Part shown: in pieces, positions 33,800 through 41,331 of the stretch
How positions within the stretch are numbered: position 1 is the stretch's first letter
Layout: every line of letters starts with the position of its first letter
Assembly: GCA_045649485.1 (NCBI GenBank)
Contig: JAZRPZ010000115.1
Coordinates: forward strand, 1 to 44,139
Source: RUG11247 sp045649485
GTDB lineage: Bacteria; Bacillota; Clostridia; Christensenellales; Aristaeellaceae
Length of the DNA stretch: 44,139 nucleotides
Reading direction: 5' to 3'
Notes under the pieces: generated by a model
Database searches by the model: none
The model's input: the letters and a program-made list of their open reading frames with translations, nothing else
What the model was told of the DNA's origin: nothing
Program-made: the position numbers and the translations under genes

Positions 33800-36264
33800 C
33801 ATTCAAGTATTCCGCATTCTTCTATAACGCCGTCATTTTTGACCTTAAGAGTCAGTATCTCATAAGATTTCAGACCGACTTCGGTCTTAATGCCAATTAC
33901 AGGTATTTCAATTACGGCCTTTGCAGCCTTGCCTGCGGATTCAAACAGCCTTACCACATAACCTTCGCCGTTCATTGCGGGGCGCATGGCGGTAAGCTGC
34001 ACGCCTTCGCCTTCAAGCTTTGCCGCACAGGTCACTTCTCCCTCACCCTTTGCCGGGAAGAAAGAGAGCGCATAGGGCTGTTCATTTATCTGCTGGGCTT
34101 CACGGGATATATTCGCAGTGCGCTCAGCTTCGGTACCGCCCTGCAGTACAAATCTGTACAAGCGTTCGCCCTGATCGATACGGGGCATGAAGCGATTCTG
34201 AGGCACGATCTTTCTGTCGAATATGGGATGTCCGGTATATGCCGCGCTGCGCAGGAGCGATATCCTCATTTCTCCATCACAGAAATCGCTGCCATATGTT
34301 CCGTTGTTTATGAGTGTAAGCATCTTTCCCCCGCCAACAGAAGCTACCCACTGCTGAGCAACGCACTCTCTGCCATCGGTATGAAGCTTATCGGTACCGA
34401 ACATAGCCTGACCGATATATCCTTCATTCAAAAGTCCGGGTACGGAAAGCTTTACCATGCGGTTCTTTTCCATAAACTGCAGACGGACATCGATATCAAG
34501 CGCACAGCTGTCAGCCTTGGAAAGTCTGTAAGTAATGATAGCGCAGGAATCTGCGAATCTGAAACAGGCTTCGATTACCGTGCGAACAGGACCATCCTCT
34601 ACAGCGCGCACAGCGGGAAGTTCTTCGCAGTCAACTCCTGCAAATCTTGCACTGTCGCGCTCATCCATCAGTTTGAATTCGCCTATCACATCACGGAAAC
34701 GGTCAACAGTCATGCCCCACGGGTCAACGTTATCCTTTATGACAAGCAGTTTCATCGCTTCGCCGGAGAGATACTCTTCCCCATTCACTTTATAGCTTGT
34801 GAGAAGACCGGTCTTTCTGCTTATCTCAACATGCATTTTGCCGTTATCGAATACGAAGGAACCGTTTTCTTCGGGACAGGAAGGCACAGGCTTTGCGGGA
34901 AGTATATTGGGACGGCAATCAAACCTGTTCATCTGCATGGGCTTAAGTTCCGCACGGAACACTACTCTCTTTCGCCAGTCGAGCGGCAGGTTGGAGCGTT
35001 CCTTCTCGATCTGTCCGGGAATCTGTACGCCGTCTGCATAGACGCTCATATCGGTGAATTCGTCTTTCCAGTTCTGGTCTGCAAGCATGAACTCGCACTC
35101 CACATCCTGCTCAACAGGATATGGGAAGGGATTATACACCAGAATGGGATATTCACCGGGAGCAGCAGGCTTCTGTCCCCTTGCAAGTGCATAGAAAGCA
35201 CGGGCGCGAAGTCTGTTTGCTATTTCAAGACCGTGATGAATGCCCTGCAGAGAGGCTTCCTCTACAGGCTGAATGGAGCTTCCCGGCAGAGTATCATGGA
35301 ATTCACTCATGCACAGATCACGTTCAGCTTCCATCATATCTTCATGGGGATACTTCAGAAGACCCGCCATTTCGGCATGAGTAAGCATACGCTCGGTAAG
35401 CGCAAGCTGACCTTCAAGCAGGCGATGCTGCTGCTTTATTCGAATCTGAGAGGTATAGCAGCCCACCGCAAAGGGATTCAGAGAAACATCGACCCTCGGC
35501 AGCATTTCCTTCTTACCTGAAAGTACATTGAAATACTCTTCGGGAGTCGAATGCTTCATGCCTTTATCGGGCAGCATCGCCTTCAGGTCATTCAGATCCG
35601 CAATATCCTTTCTGCTGGGACCGCCGCCGTGATTGCCTACGCCCCAGGGAATAAGGCCAAGCTCGGTATCGGGATGATTGGCGAGCCAATCTTCGGCCTT
35701 CGCTCTTGCACCGCCGAGAGGAGAGTTATAGCCTGTATTTATGCGGTGTGTCATTATCTCACTGCCGTCATATCCGACCCACATGAAATCGTCACCGGGA
35801 AGTTTCATAGCTTCTGCACTGGGACGCATTATGAGATAGGAATCATAGCCGGCCTTTGCCATCAGCTGCACAAGACCTCTGTTATGACCGAAGGGATCGA
35901 AATTGACCGCGGTGGTATTTACAGCACCAAATTTCTCAGTAAAATAGGCTCTTCCCTGGCGCATCTGCCTAATAATAGATTCACCGGAGGGCATATTGCA
36001 GTCGGGCTGCAGGTACCATCCGCCTGCTATATGCCACTTTCCGGCCTTCACAAGCTTCTGAATACGCTCGAACAACTGAGGTTCATATTCTTCTATCCAG
36101 CGATAAAGAAGGGCCTCGTTGTGACAGAATACAAAATCATCAAATTCCTCACAGAAATCGGCTGCGGCACGGAAGGTCGAAACTGCTGCCGCAGCACCCT
36201 CTTCCCATTCCCACTGCCATACGGGATCAATATGAGCATTACATATCAGATGTATCTGTGACAT
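33799..36264 (-). CDS. GH38-type alpha-mannosidase
   Basis: 821 residues, ATG after GAGGTGA. The N-terminal metal site is NAHIDPVWQW (H11, D13). The nucleophile is D123 in NFDPFGHNRG. NHGGGPS (211-217) and SEFHDTLPGSS with H323/D324 complete the GH38 set. A three-helix domain and long beta-sandwich domains follow to the end. It would remove alpha-mannose from oligosaccharides with a divalent metal (Zn or Co). No signal peptide. It follows the MFS gene on the same strand, but with its own extended -10 promoter and a terminator between, so expression is probably separate. Confidence 0.93.
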   Translation of the reverse strand: MSQIHLICNAHIDPVWQWEWEEGAAAAVSTFRAAADFCEEFDDFVFCHNEALLYRWIEEYEPQLFERIQKLVKAGKWHIAGGWYLQPDCNMPSGESIIRQMRQGRAYFTEKFGAVNTTAVNFDPFGHNRGLVQLMAKAGYDSYLIMRPSAEAMKLPGDDFMWVGYDGSEIMTHRINTGYNSPLGGARAKAEDWLANHPDTELGLIPWGVGNHGGGPSRKDIADLNDLKAMLPDKGMKHSTPEEYFNVLSGKKEMLPRVDVSLNPFAVGCYTSQIRIKQQHRLLEGQLALTERMLTHAEMAGLLKYPHEDMMEAERDLCMSEFHDTLPGSSIQPVEEASLQGIHHGLEIANRLRARAFYALARGQKPAAPGEYPILVYNPFPYPVEQDVECEFMLADQNWKDEFTDMSVYADGVQIPGQIEKERSNLPLDWRKRVVFRAELKPMQMNRFDCRPNILPAKPVPSCPEENGSFVFDNGKMHVEISRKTGLLTSYKVNGEEYLSGEAMKLLVIKDNVDPWGMTVDRFRDVIGEFKLMDERDSARFAGVDCEELPAVRAVEDGPVRTVIEACFRFADSCAIITYRLSKADSCALDIDVRLQFMEKNRMVKLSVPGLLNEGYIGQAMFGTDKLHTDGRECVAQQWVASVGGGKMLTLINNGTYGSDFCDGEMRISLLRSAAYTGHPIFDRKIVPQNRFMPRIDQGERLYRFVLQGGTEAERTANISREAQQINEQPYALSFFPAKGEGEVTCAAKLEGEGVQLTAMRPAMNGEGYVVRLFESAGKAAKAVIEIPVIGIKTEVGLKSYEILTLKVKNDGVIEECGILE

Positions 36265-36294
36265 AGTAAGGTCACCTCAACTTATTTTTTCTGT

Positions 36295-36323
36295 ATTATA
36301 CCATACATATATTCGCCTGTGAC
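36295..36323 (-). promoter_or_regulatory. Extended -10 promoter of the mannosidase gene
   Basis: TGGTATAAT on the minus strand (TATAAT at 36300-36295), with a poor -35 (GTCACA, 36323-36318). The start codon is 31 nt downstream. Confidence 0.5.
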
Positions 36324-36342
36324 ATATCATCGAAAATATTCT

Positions 36343-36372
36343 CACAGAAAGAGGACGCCCTGCGGCGTCCTC
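36343..36372 (-). terminator. Terminator of the MFS gene
   Basis: GAGGACGCC (36351-36359) pairs with GGCGTCCTC (36364-36372) over a 4-nt loop. On the minus strand it is followed by TTTCTGTG, a weak T tract. Confidence 0.6.
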
Positions 36373-36378
36373 AGTAAT

Positions 36379-37827
36379 TTATGCAGCTTTTTTCCAGGGG
36401 AATCTCAGACGGAAGGGGCTTTTCTTAAACTGAGCCTTCAGATTCCTTCTTATTGCTTCCTGCTCTTCTATCTCTGCGATATCACGATCGGGAGTGAAGC
36501 TTCTCCACTTAACGATGAATATCGTACCCATGATGGTCATGAAGAAGGCGCGCATGAGCGTGGTATACTGAACGGCATACGTCTCAAGACCGAGGAATCT
36601 GATGGGCGAATCATCACCTGTCAGCGAGGCAACATATGTACCCAGTATCATGCCGAGGAAGGCGAACAGATTGCAGCCGATGGTATTGAATGCGATGTGC
36701 GCGGTGGAATTCTCCTCAGGCAGGTTCATATAGAGTATATTGGAATAAGAGAAGTTCATTCCTACGGACATCAGATTCTGGAAGAATGCAGCTACGAGAT
36801 ACCAGCCGGCCATACCGGGCTGAAGCGAGAACATGATGAATTCGGTAGGCACAAATACCAGTACGGATATACCGAAGGTCTTTATCCAGGAATAACGGCG
36901 CAGCAGTTTTTTCCATGCATTCTGAGTACACAGCAGAATCACGGTATACATGACAGAACAGAAATTGAGCAGCGTGTAATTGAATCCCAGATGATTGAGC
37001 AGATGATAGCTCCACGTACCGTTATTCAGATTCTGGTTGAAATTCCATACGAACATAAGTATCATGCAGTAAAGGAATTTCTTATACTTGAAGGGCAGCG
37101 TGAATATCTGTGCGAGCTTAAGCTTGGGCGCCACTGGATAATCGTATTCCTTGGCACATGCCTGCATGCCCACATCAACAAGTACCAGTACAAATGCAAA
37201 ATAACGCAGACCGAGGATAAGTTTGTCCTGCATCGGCGAACCCGCTACCGCGTCGGTAAGAAGACCGCTAAGCAGCAGTATCGCACTGGACATAACAGAG
37301 GAGAACACCTGATTCAGCACGATGAATCTGGTTCTGCGTTCATTATCTGCGGGATAGAACTTATAAAACCAGGTTGTAAAACCGGGGCTGAACAGCGCGT
37401 ATACGGAATACGCAAGGAAGAGTATGATAACGAACCACACAAGCCTTGCATCGGGGTCTGTTACAAATTTCGGCATCAGGGTGGTCGCTATAATGAACAT
37501 AGCGTAGAAATATATCTTCGAACCAAGCAATATCCATTTTCGCCGCTTGAAACGCTCAAGTATATTGGAAGAAAACAGCGAGAAGCAGCTGGCGATATAG
37601 GGTATGAAAGTAATTATTCCGACGCCGGTGATCGATATATCATACATGGACAGAAAGCCGGTGTAGAATATACCGGTGATGAACACATTGTAGAAAGCTG
37701 CGACAAGGCTGCTGCCAAGCGTTATAAGTCTGCCTTTGGCTTCATCGTTTTTAGTACTGTAGATATCCGCCAGGGACATTCTGAATGCCTGAAAATCCAC
37801 TATTCTTCTGAGATTAAGCTTCTTCAT
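36379..37827 (-). CDS. MFS transporter
   Basis: 482 residues with about twelve membrane helices. The inter-helix loop ERFKRRKWILLGSK (about 90-103) is the basic motif-A-like loop, and NLNNGTWSYHLLNHLG lies in the second half. The tail is long, basic and cytoplasmic (about 440-482). The substrate is not recognisable. Located between two glycosidase genes, it is the only transporter in the window that could plausibly import glycans or glycosides, but that is context only. ATG after AAGGAGA. Confidence 0.85.
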   Translation of the reverse strand: MKKLNLRRIVDFQAFRMSLADIYSTKNDEAKGRLITLGSSLVAAFYNVFITGIFYTGFLSMYDISITGVGIITFIPYIASCFSLFSSNILERFKRRKWILLGSKIYFYAMFIIATTLMPKFVTDPDARLVWFVIILFLAYSVYALFSPGFTTWFYKFYPADNERRTRFIVLNQVFSSVMSSAILLLSGLLTDAVAGSPMQDKLILGLRYFAFVLVLVDVGMQACAKEYDYPVAPKLKLAQIFTLPFKYKKFLYCMILMFVWNFNQNLNNGTWSYHLLNHLGFNYTLLNFCSVMYTVILLCTQNAWKKLLRRYSWIKTFGISVLVFVPTEFIMFSLQPGMAGWYLVAAFFQNLMSVGMNFSYSNILYMNLPEENSTAHIAFNTIGCNLFAFLGMILGTYVASLTGDDSPIRFLGLETYAVQYTTLMRAFFMTIMGTIFIVKWRSFTPDRDIAEIEEQEAIRRNLKAQFKKSPFRLRFPWKKAA

Positions 37828-37863
37828 AAGTTATATTCTCCTTGTGGACATTCTTTTGCGCAC

Positions 37864-37892
37864 ATTTTAGCATATTATAGGTGCAAATTCAA
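37864..37892 (-). promoter_or_regulatory. Promoter of the MFS gene
   Basis: TTGAAT (37892-37887), a 17-nt spacer and TAAAAT (37869-37864) with an upstream TG, on the minus strand. Confidence 0.65.
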
Positions 37893-37971
37893 TCCGCTAT
37901 CCTGCCGCAAGCATATTTTAATTTCGTAACACAATTTATATCAATCGTAAATTCATGCTACATCGGTGTTA

Positions 37972-38000
37972 TTTACTCAAAGCCCCCTTTGAGTTATAAT
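37972..38000 (+). promoter_or_regulatory. Promoter with embedded operator-like palindrome
   Basis: TTTACT (37972-37977), a 17-nt spacer and TATAAT (37995-38000). ACTCAAAG (37975-37982), 4 nt, CTTTGAGT (37987-37994) is a perfect 8-bp dyad filling the spacer. Confidence 0.75.
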
Positions 38001-38029
38001 ATATTCAACAAAAAGGAGTTGAAATACTC

Positions 38030-40102
38030 ATGAAATACAATCTTAATTACGGTTATTCAGTTGATTCCGAAGTATTCCACGATGAACACAATACGGTATT
38101 TACCCCTGTTTCCGATTGTGAGGATGCGGCTTTCTGGGTCGATATCAGTCTTACCGCGCCCATTAAGGACACCTATATAATGCTCCCCGCCTGTGCCTAC
38201 GACGGCAACCGCTTTAACTCAGTTAAGCGCAGATATCCTCCCATGTTTACGGAAGAGGAATTCTCCCTTGATGCGGATATTCTTATGACAGGCGTGCCGA
38301 GGCTTTCTCCCGATGGAGATTCGTTCATGGACGTCACCACAGGCGACCTCTCTTCCCCGCATATCTGCCTTTTCAGCCGCAGTAAAAAGGAAGGTCTCAT
38401 TATATCCACCTGTCAGGAAACCGGCGGTCTGAATCTGGGAATCACCCTCGAACAGAAAGGTGACGAATTGCTCATCCGTCTGCGCGCTCCCGCAAAACGC
38501 AGGCTCGTATATCGCTGGACCGATGGATACCCTTCCCTTTATGAGATTCCCGAAGCAGACCTGCCCCTTTCCGTCAAGGCAGGCGAAGAAGTAACAATAC
38601 CTCATGTCATCGAAACATTCCCCTGCGAAAGCATAACGGCATTTTACGCAAAGGTATTCGAAGTACGCTATTCACACCCCACCAAGCAGCATAACGAAGT
38701 GCTGCCCTTCTCAGCATTCTGGAAGATGTCGGAAGACCGTGCAAATGCCGACGCTTTCATTGAGGGCGAGGATTTCTACCGACTTCCCTGCACAGGCAAT
38801 CAGTGGCAGGCCGGCTGGGTCGGCGGCGGCATGCAGACCCTGCCTTTGATATGCGAAGGCAGCGAGCTTTCCAGGGAACGCTCAGTCAAGACACTTGAAT
38901 TTGCTGCGCGCTATCAATCCAAAGCAGGCTGGTATTACGGCATCGTCCATAACAGTACCATCATCCATGACTGCTTTGGCTATTACGGAAACAAGCATAA
39001 TCTCGTAATGGTAAGAAAGCACGCCGATCTTACTTACTTCATGTGGAAACAGATCTATATTCTGAAAAAGATGGGCTATACCTTCCCTGTTTCCATCATA
39101 AAAAGCGCCGAAATGGCATCCGATGCCCTTGTAACGCTCTGGAAGAGGTACGGCCAGCTCGGTCAGTTCATAAATGCCGAAACTGGAGAGATCAAAGTCG
39201 GCAATTCCACAAGCGGTTCCATGACCCCCGGAGCACTCTGCGCCGGTTTTACCGTAACAGGAAACGAGGAATATCTGCGCTGTGCACAGGAGATAGGCGA
39301 ATTCTATTACGGAAACTCCGTTGTGGTAGGTCTTACCACGGGCGGACCCGGTGAAATCCTATCCGCGCCCGATTCCGAAAGCTGCGCCGCACTTCTTGAA
39401 AGCTACATTGCGCTTTATGAAGCGGATAACGATCCCAAATGGCTCGAATACGCAAAGGACACTGCAAATCAGCTTTCCACATGGGTGGTTAATTACGAAT
39501 ACAGATTCCCCGAGGACAGCAAATTTGCGAAGCTTGGCGTAAATTCCTGCGGCAGCGTATGGGCAAATGTTCAGAACAAACATTCCGCGCCCGGTCTCTG
39601 CACCTTGAGTCCCGCTGCGCTTTTCAAGCTTTACCGTGCAACAGGCTGCGAAGGCTATCTGACGCTTATGTATCACATATCAAACTTCATGCCGCAGGTC
39701 GCTTCCACTCCCGAAAGGCCCGTTCTTATGGTTGGCGACATTCCCCTGCAGCCCGCTGAAATGTGTGAAAGGGTAAACCTTTCCGACTGGGAAGGCCGCG
39801 AGAATATCGGCGATTCCATATTCGGTACAAGTTCCTGGCCCGAGATATCCCTTACACTCACATGGCTTGAGATCCCCGGAGTTTACGTAGATGCCGAAAA
39901 GAACACTGTCTGCGTTTCTGACCATGTGGATGCATGGCTCGAAGACGGCATGCTTAAAATCAAGAACAATACCATATATGACGCAGAAGTCAAGGTGATG
40001 TTCGAAAAGGATACCTCCGAGAAGCTCGGTCTTTGCTGGCAGGACAAATTCACGCGAATTAAGGTTTCTGCAGGAACGATAACCGAAGTTGCTCTTAACT
40101 GA
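38030..40102 (+). CDS. Putative six-hairpin glycosidase, family not recognised
   Basis: 690 residues, ATG after AAAAGGAG. I cannot assign a family. Residues about 1-220 look like an all-beta domain. From about 290 on, paired helices with small-residue turns (YGIVHNSTIIHDCFGYYGN, TPGALCAGFTVTGNEEYLRC, ESCAALLESYIALYEAD) suggest an (alpha/alpha)6 barrel. A short beta tail ends the protein. D316 or nearby acidic residues (HDCFGYYG) and E434-D438 are candidates for an active site, unproven. No signal peptide. It has its own regulated-looking promoter beside an MFS gene and downstream of a mannosidase, which supports a role in glycan breakdown. Confidence 0.6.
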   Translation: MKYNLNYGYSVDSEVFHDEHNTVFTPVSDCEDAAFWVDISLTAPIKDTYIMLPACAYDGNRFNSVKRRYPPMFTEEEFSLDADILMTGVPRLSPDGDSFMDVTTGDLSSPHICLFSRSKKEGLIISTCQETGGLNLGITLEQKGDELLIRLRAPAKRRLVYRWTDGYPSLYEIPEADLPLSVKAGEEVTIPHVIETFPCESITAFYAKVFEVRYSHPTKQHNEVLPFSAFWKMSEDRANADAFIEGEDFYRLPCTGNQWQAGWVGGGMQTLPLICEGSELSRERSVKTLEFAARYQSKAGWYYGIVHNSTIIHDCFGYYGNKHNLVMVRKHADLTYFMWKQIYILKKMGYTFPVSIIKSAEMASDALVTLWKRYGQLGQFINAETGEIKVGNSTSGSMTPGALCAGFTVTGNEEYLRCAQEIGEFYYGNSVVVGLTTGGPGEILSAPDSESCAALLESYIALYEADNDPKWLEYAKDTANQLSTWVVNYEYRFPEDSKFAKLGVNSCGSVWANVQNKHSAPGLCTLSPAALFKLYRATGCEGYLTLMYHISNFMPQVASTPERPVLMVGDIPLQPAEMCERVNLSDWEGRENIGDSIFGTSSWPEISLTLTWLEIPGVYVDAEKNTVCVSDHVDAWLEDGMLKIKNNTIYDAEVKVMFEKDTSEKLGLCWQDKFTRIKVSAGTITEVALN

Positions 40103-40130
40103 TGACAAAAACGGATTTATCATATATAAT
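40102..40130 (+). promoter_or_regulatory. Promoter of the M42 peptidase gene
   Basis: ATGACA (40102-40107), a 17-nt spacer and TATAAT (40125-40130). The -35 overlaps the preceding stop codon. No terminator lies before it, so the peptidase may also be reached by read-through. Confidence 0.6.
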
Positions 40131-40166
40131 ATATTCAATTTATAATACTGTCAGGAGGAAATTCAA

Positions 40167-41210
40167 ATGATTCTGGATCGTAAATATGCCGAATTCGCAA
40201 CCGAAGAAGCCGTAAAACTGCTGGCTATCGACAGCCCCAGCAGCTACACCGCAAAGGCAGCCAAGTGGGTTGCCGACGAGTTCAACTCTCTCGGCTGCAA
40301 GGCCACCATCACCACCAAGGGCGGCGTTATTGTTGACATGGGCGGTGAAGACGAAAACGACGCTCTGTTCCTTGAAGCCCATGCCGATACCCTCGGCGCA
40401 ATGGTCTCCCTCATCAAGGGTAACGGCAGGCTGAAGTGCGTTCCTCTGGGTGGCATGAACCCCAACAACGCAGAAGCTGAAAATGTACGCGTATATACCC
40501 GCGATGGCAAGGTTATCGAAGGTACCCTGCAGCTTACCAACGCTTCCGTTCACGTAAACCGCAGCTACAGCGACACCAAGCGCAGCTGGGATGTTATGGA
40601 AGTAGTACTTGACGAGGATTCCCGCTGTGAAGCCGATACCCGTGCGCTGGGCATCGAAGTCGGCGATATCGTCTGCTTTGATCCCCGTACCAAGGTCACC
40701 GAAACCGGCTATATTAAGAGCCGTTTCCTTGATGACAAGCTGTCTGTAGGCATTCTGTTGGGTCTTGCCAAGTACATGAATGACAATAAGATCGTTCCTT
40801 CCCGCAAGGTCTATGCTCATGTTACCGTATATGAAGAAGTCGGTCACGGCGGCTCTGCATCCGTACCCGCAGGCGTTACCGAAGCCATCAGTGTTGATAT
40901 GGGCTGCGTAGGCGACGGTCTCAAGTGCACCGAGAAGATGGTATCCATCTGTGCAAAGGATTCCGGCGGTCCCTACAGCTACGAAGTAACCGGCAAGCTC
41001 ATCGATGCAGCCAAGGCCGAAGGCGCCGAATATGCTGTTGATATCTATCCCGCATATGGCAGCGACGTTGAAGCCACTCTGCGCGCAGGTTACGATATCC
41101 GTCACGGTCTCATCGGCGCAGGCGTTTACGCCAGCCACGGCTATGAGCGCAGCCACATCGACGGCGTTTACAACTCCATAAAGGTTCTCAAGGGCTACCT
41201 CAAGATCTGA
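40167..41210 (+). CDS. M42-family metallo-aminopeptidase
   Basis: 347 residues, the usual length. The dinuclear metal site is complete: H72 and D74 in EAHADTLG, D189/D190 in RFLDDKLS, catalytic E223/E224 in YEEVGHGG, D244 in SVDMGC and H330 in ERSHIDG. Such enzymes (PepA-glutamyl, FrvX/TET type) form large hollow complexes that trim peptides in the cytoplasm; some are mis-annotated as endoglucanases. Strong AGGAGG ribosome binding site. Confidence 0.93.
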   Translation: MILDRKYAEFATEEAVKLLAIDSPSSYTAKAAKWVADEFNSLGCKATITTKGGVIVDMGGEDENDALFLEAHADTLGAMVSLIKGNGRLKCVPLGGMNPNNAEAENVRVYTRDGKVIEGTLQLTNASVHVNRSYSDTKRSWDVMEVVLDEDSRCEADTRALGIEVGDIVCFDPRTKVTETGYIKSRFLDDKLSVGILLGLAKYMNDNKIVPSRKVYAHVTVYEEVGHGGSASVPAGVTEAISVDMGCVGDGLKCTEKMVSICAKDSGGPYSYEVTGKLIDAAKAEGAEYAVDIYPAYGSDVEATLRAGYDIRHGLIGAGVYASHGYERSHIDGVYNSIKVLKGYLKI

Positions 41211-41218
41211 TAATATTT

Positions 41219-41249
41219 TCCGGGTCTCCTGCTGGAGATCCGGATTTTT
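41219..41249 (+). terminator. Terminator after the M42 peptidase gene
   Basis: TCCGGGTCTCC (41219-41229) pairs with GGAGATCCGGA (41234-41244), one G-U pair, followed by TTTTT. Confidence 0.9.
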
Positions 41250-41263
41250 ATTTTATACCGCCA

Positions 41264-41292
41264 TTGTATTGCAAATTGATACATGCTATAAT
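41264..41292 (+). promoter_or_regulatory. Promoter of the second GH106-like gene
   Basis: TTGTAT (41264-41269), a 17-nt spacer and TATAAT (41287-41292) with an upstream TG. A 14-bp perfect palindrome, AATTTTATAAAATT (41290-41303), overlaps the end of the -10 and the start region. Confidence 0.65.
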
Positions 41293-41331
41293 TTTATAAA
41301 ATTGTTAACTCATTTGTCAGGAGGCGCTTTT

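Noticed and set aside
34228..35520. 430-residue open frame opposite the GH38 gene
   Set aside because: Shadow of the mannosidase, which has all GH38 motifs.
36319..37929. 536-residue open frame on the plus strand
   Set aside because: Opposite the MFS gene; the minus frame has twelve membrane helices, a ribosome binding site and a promoter.
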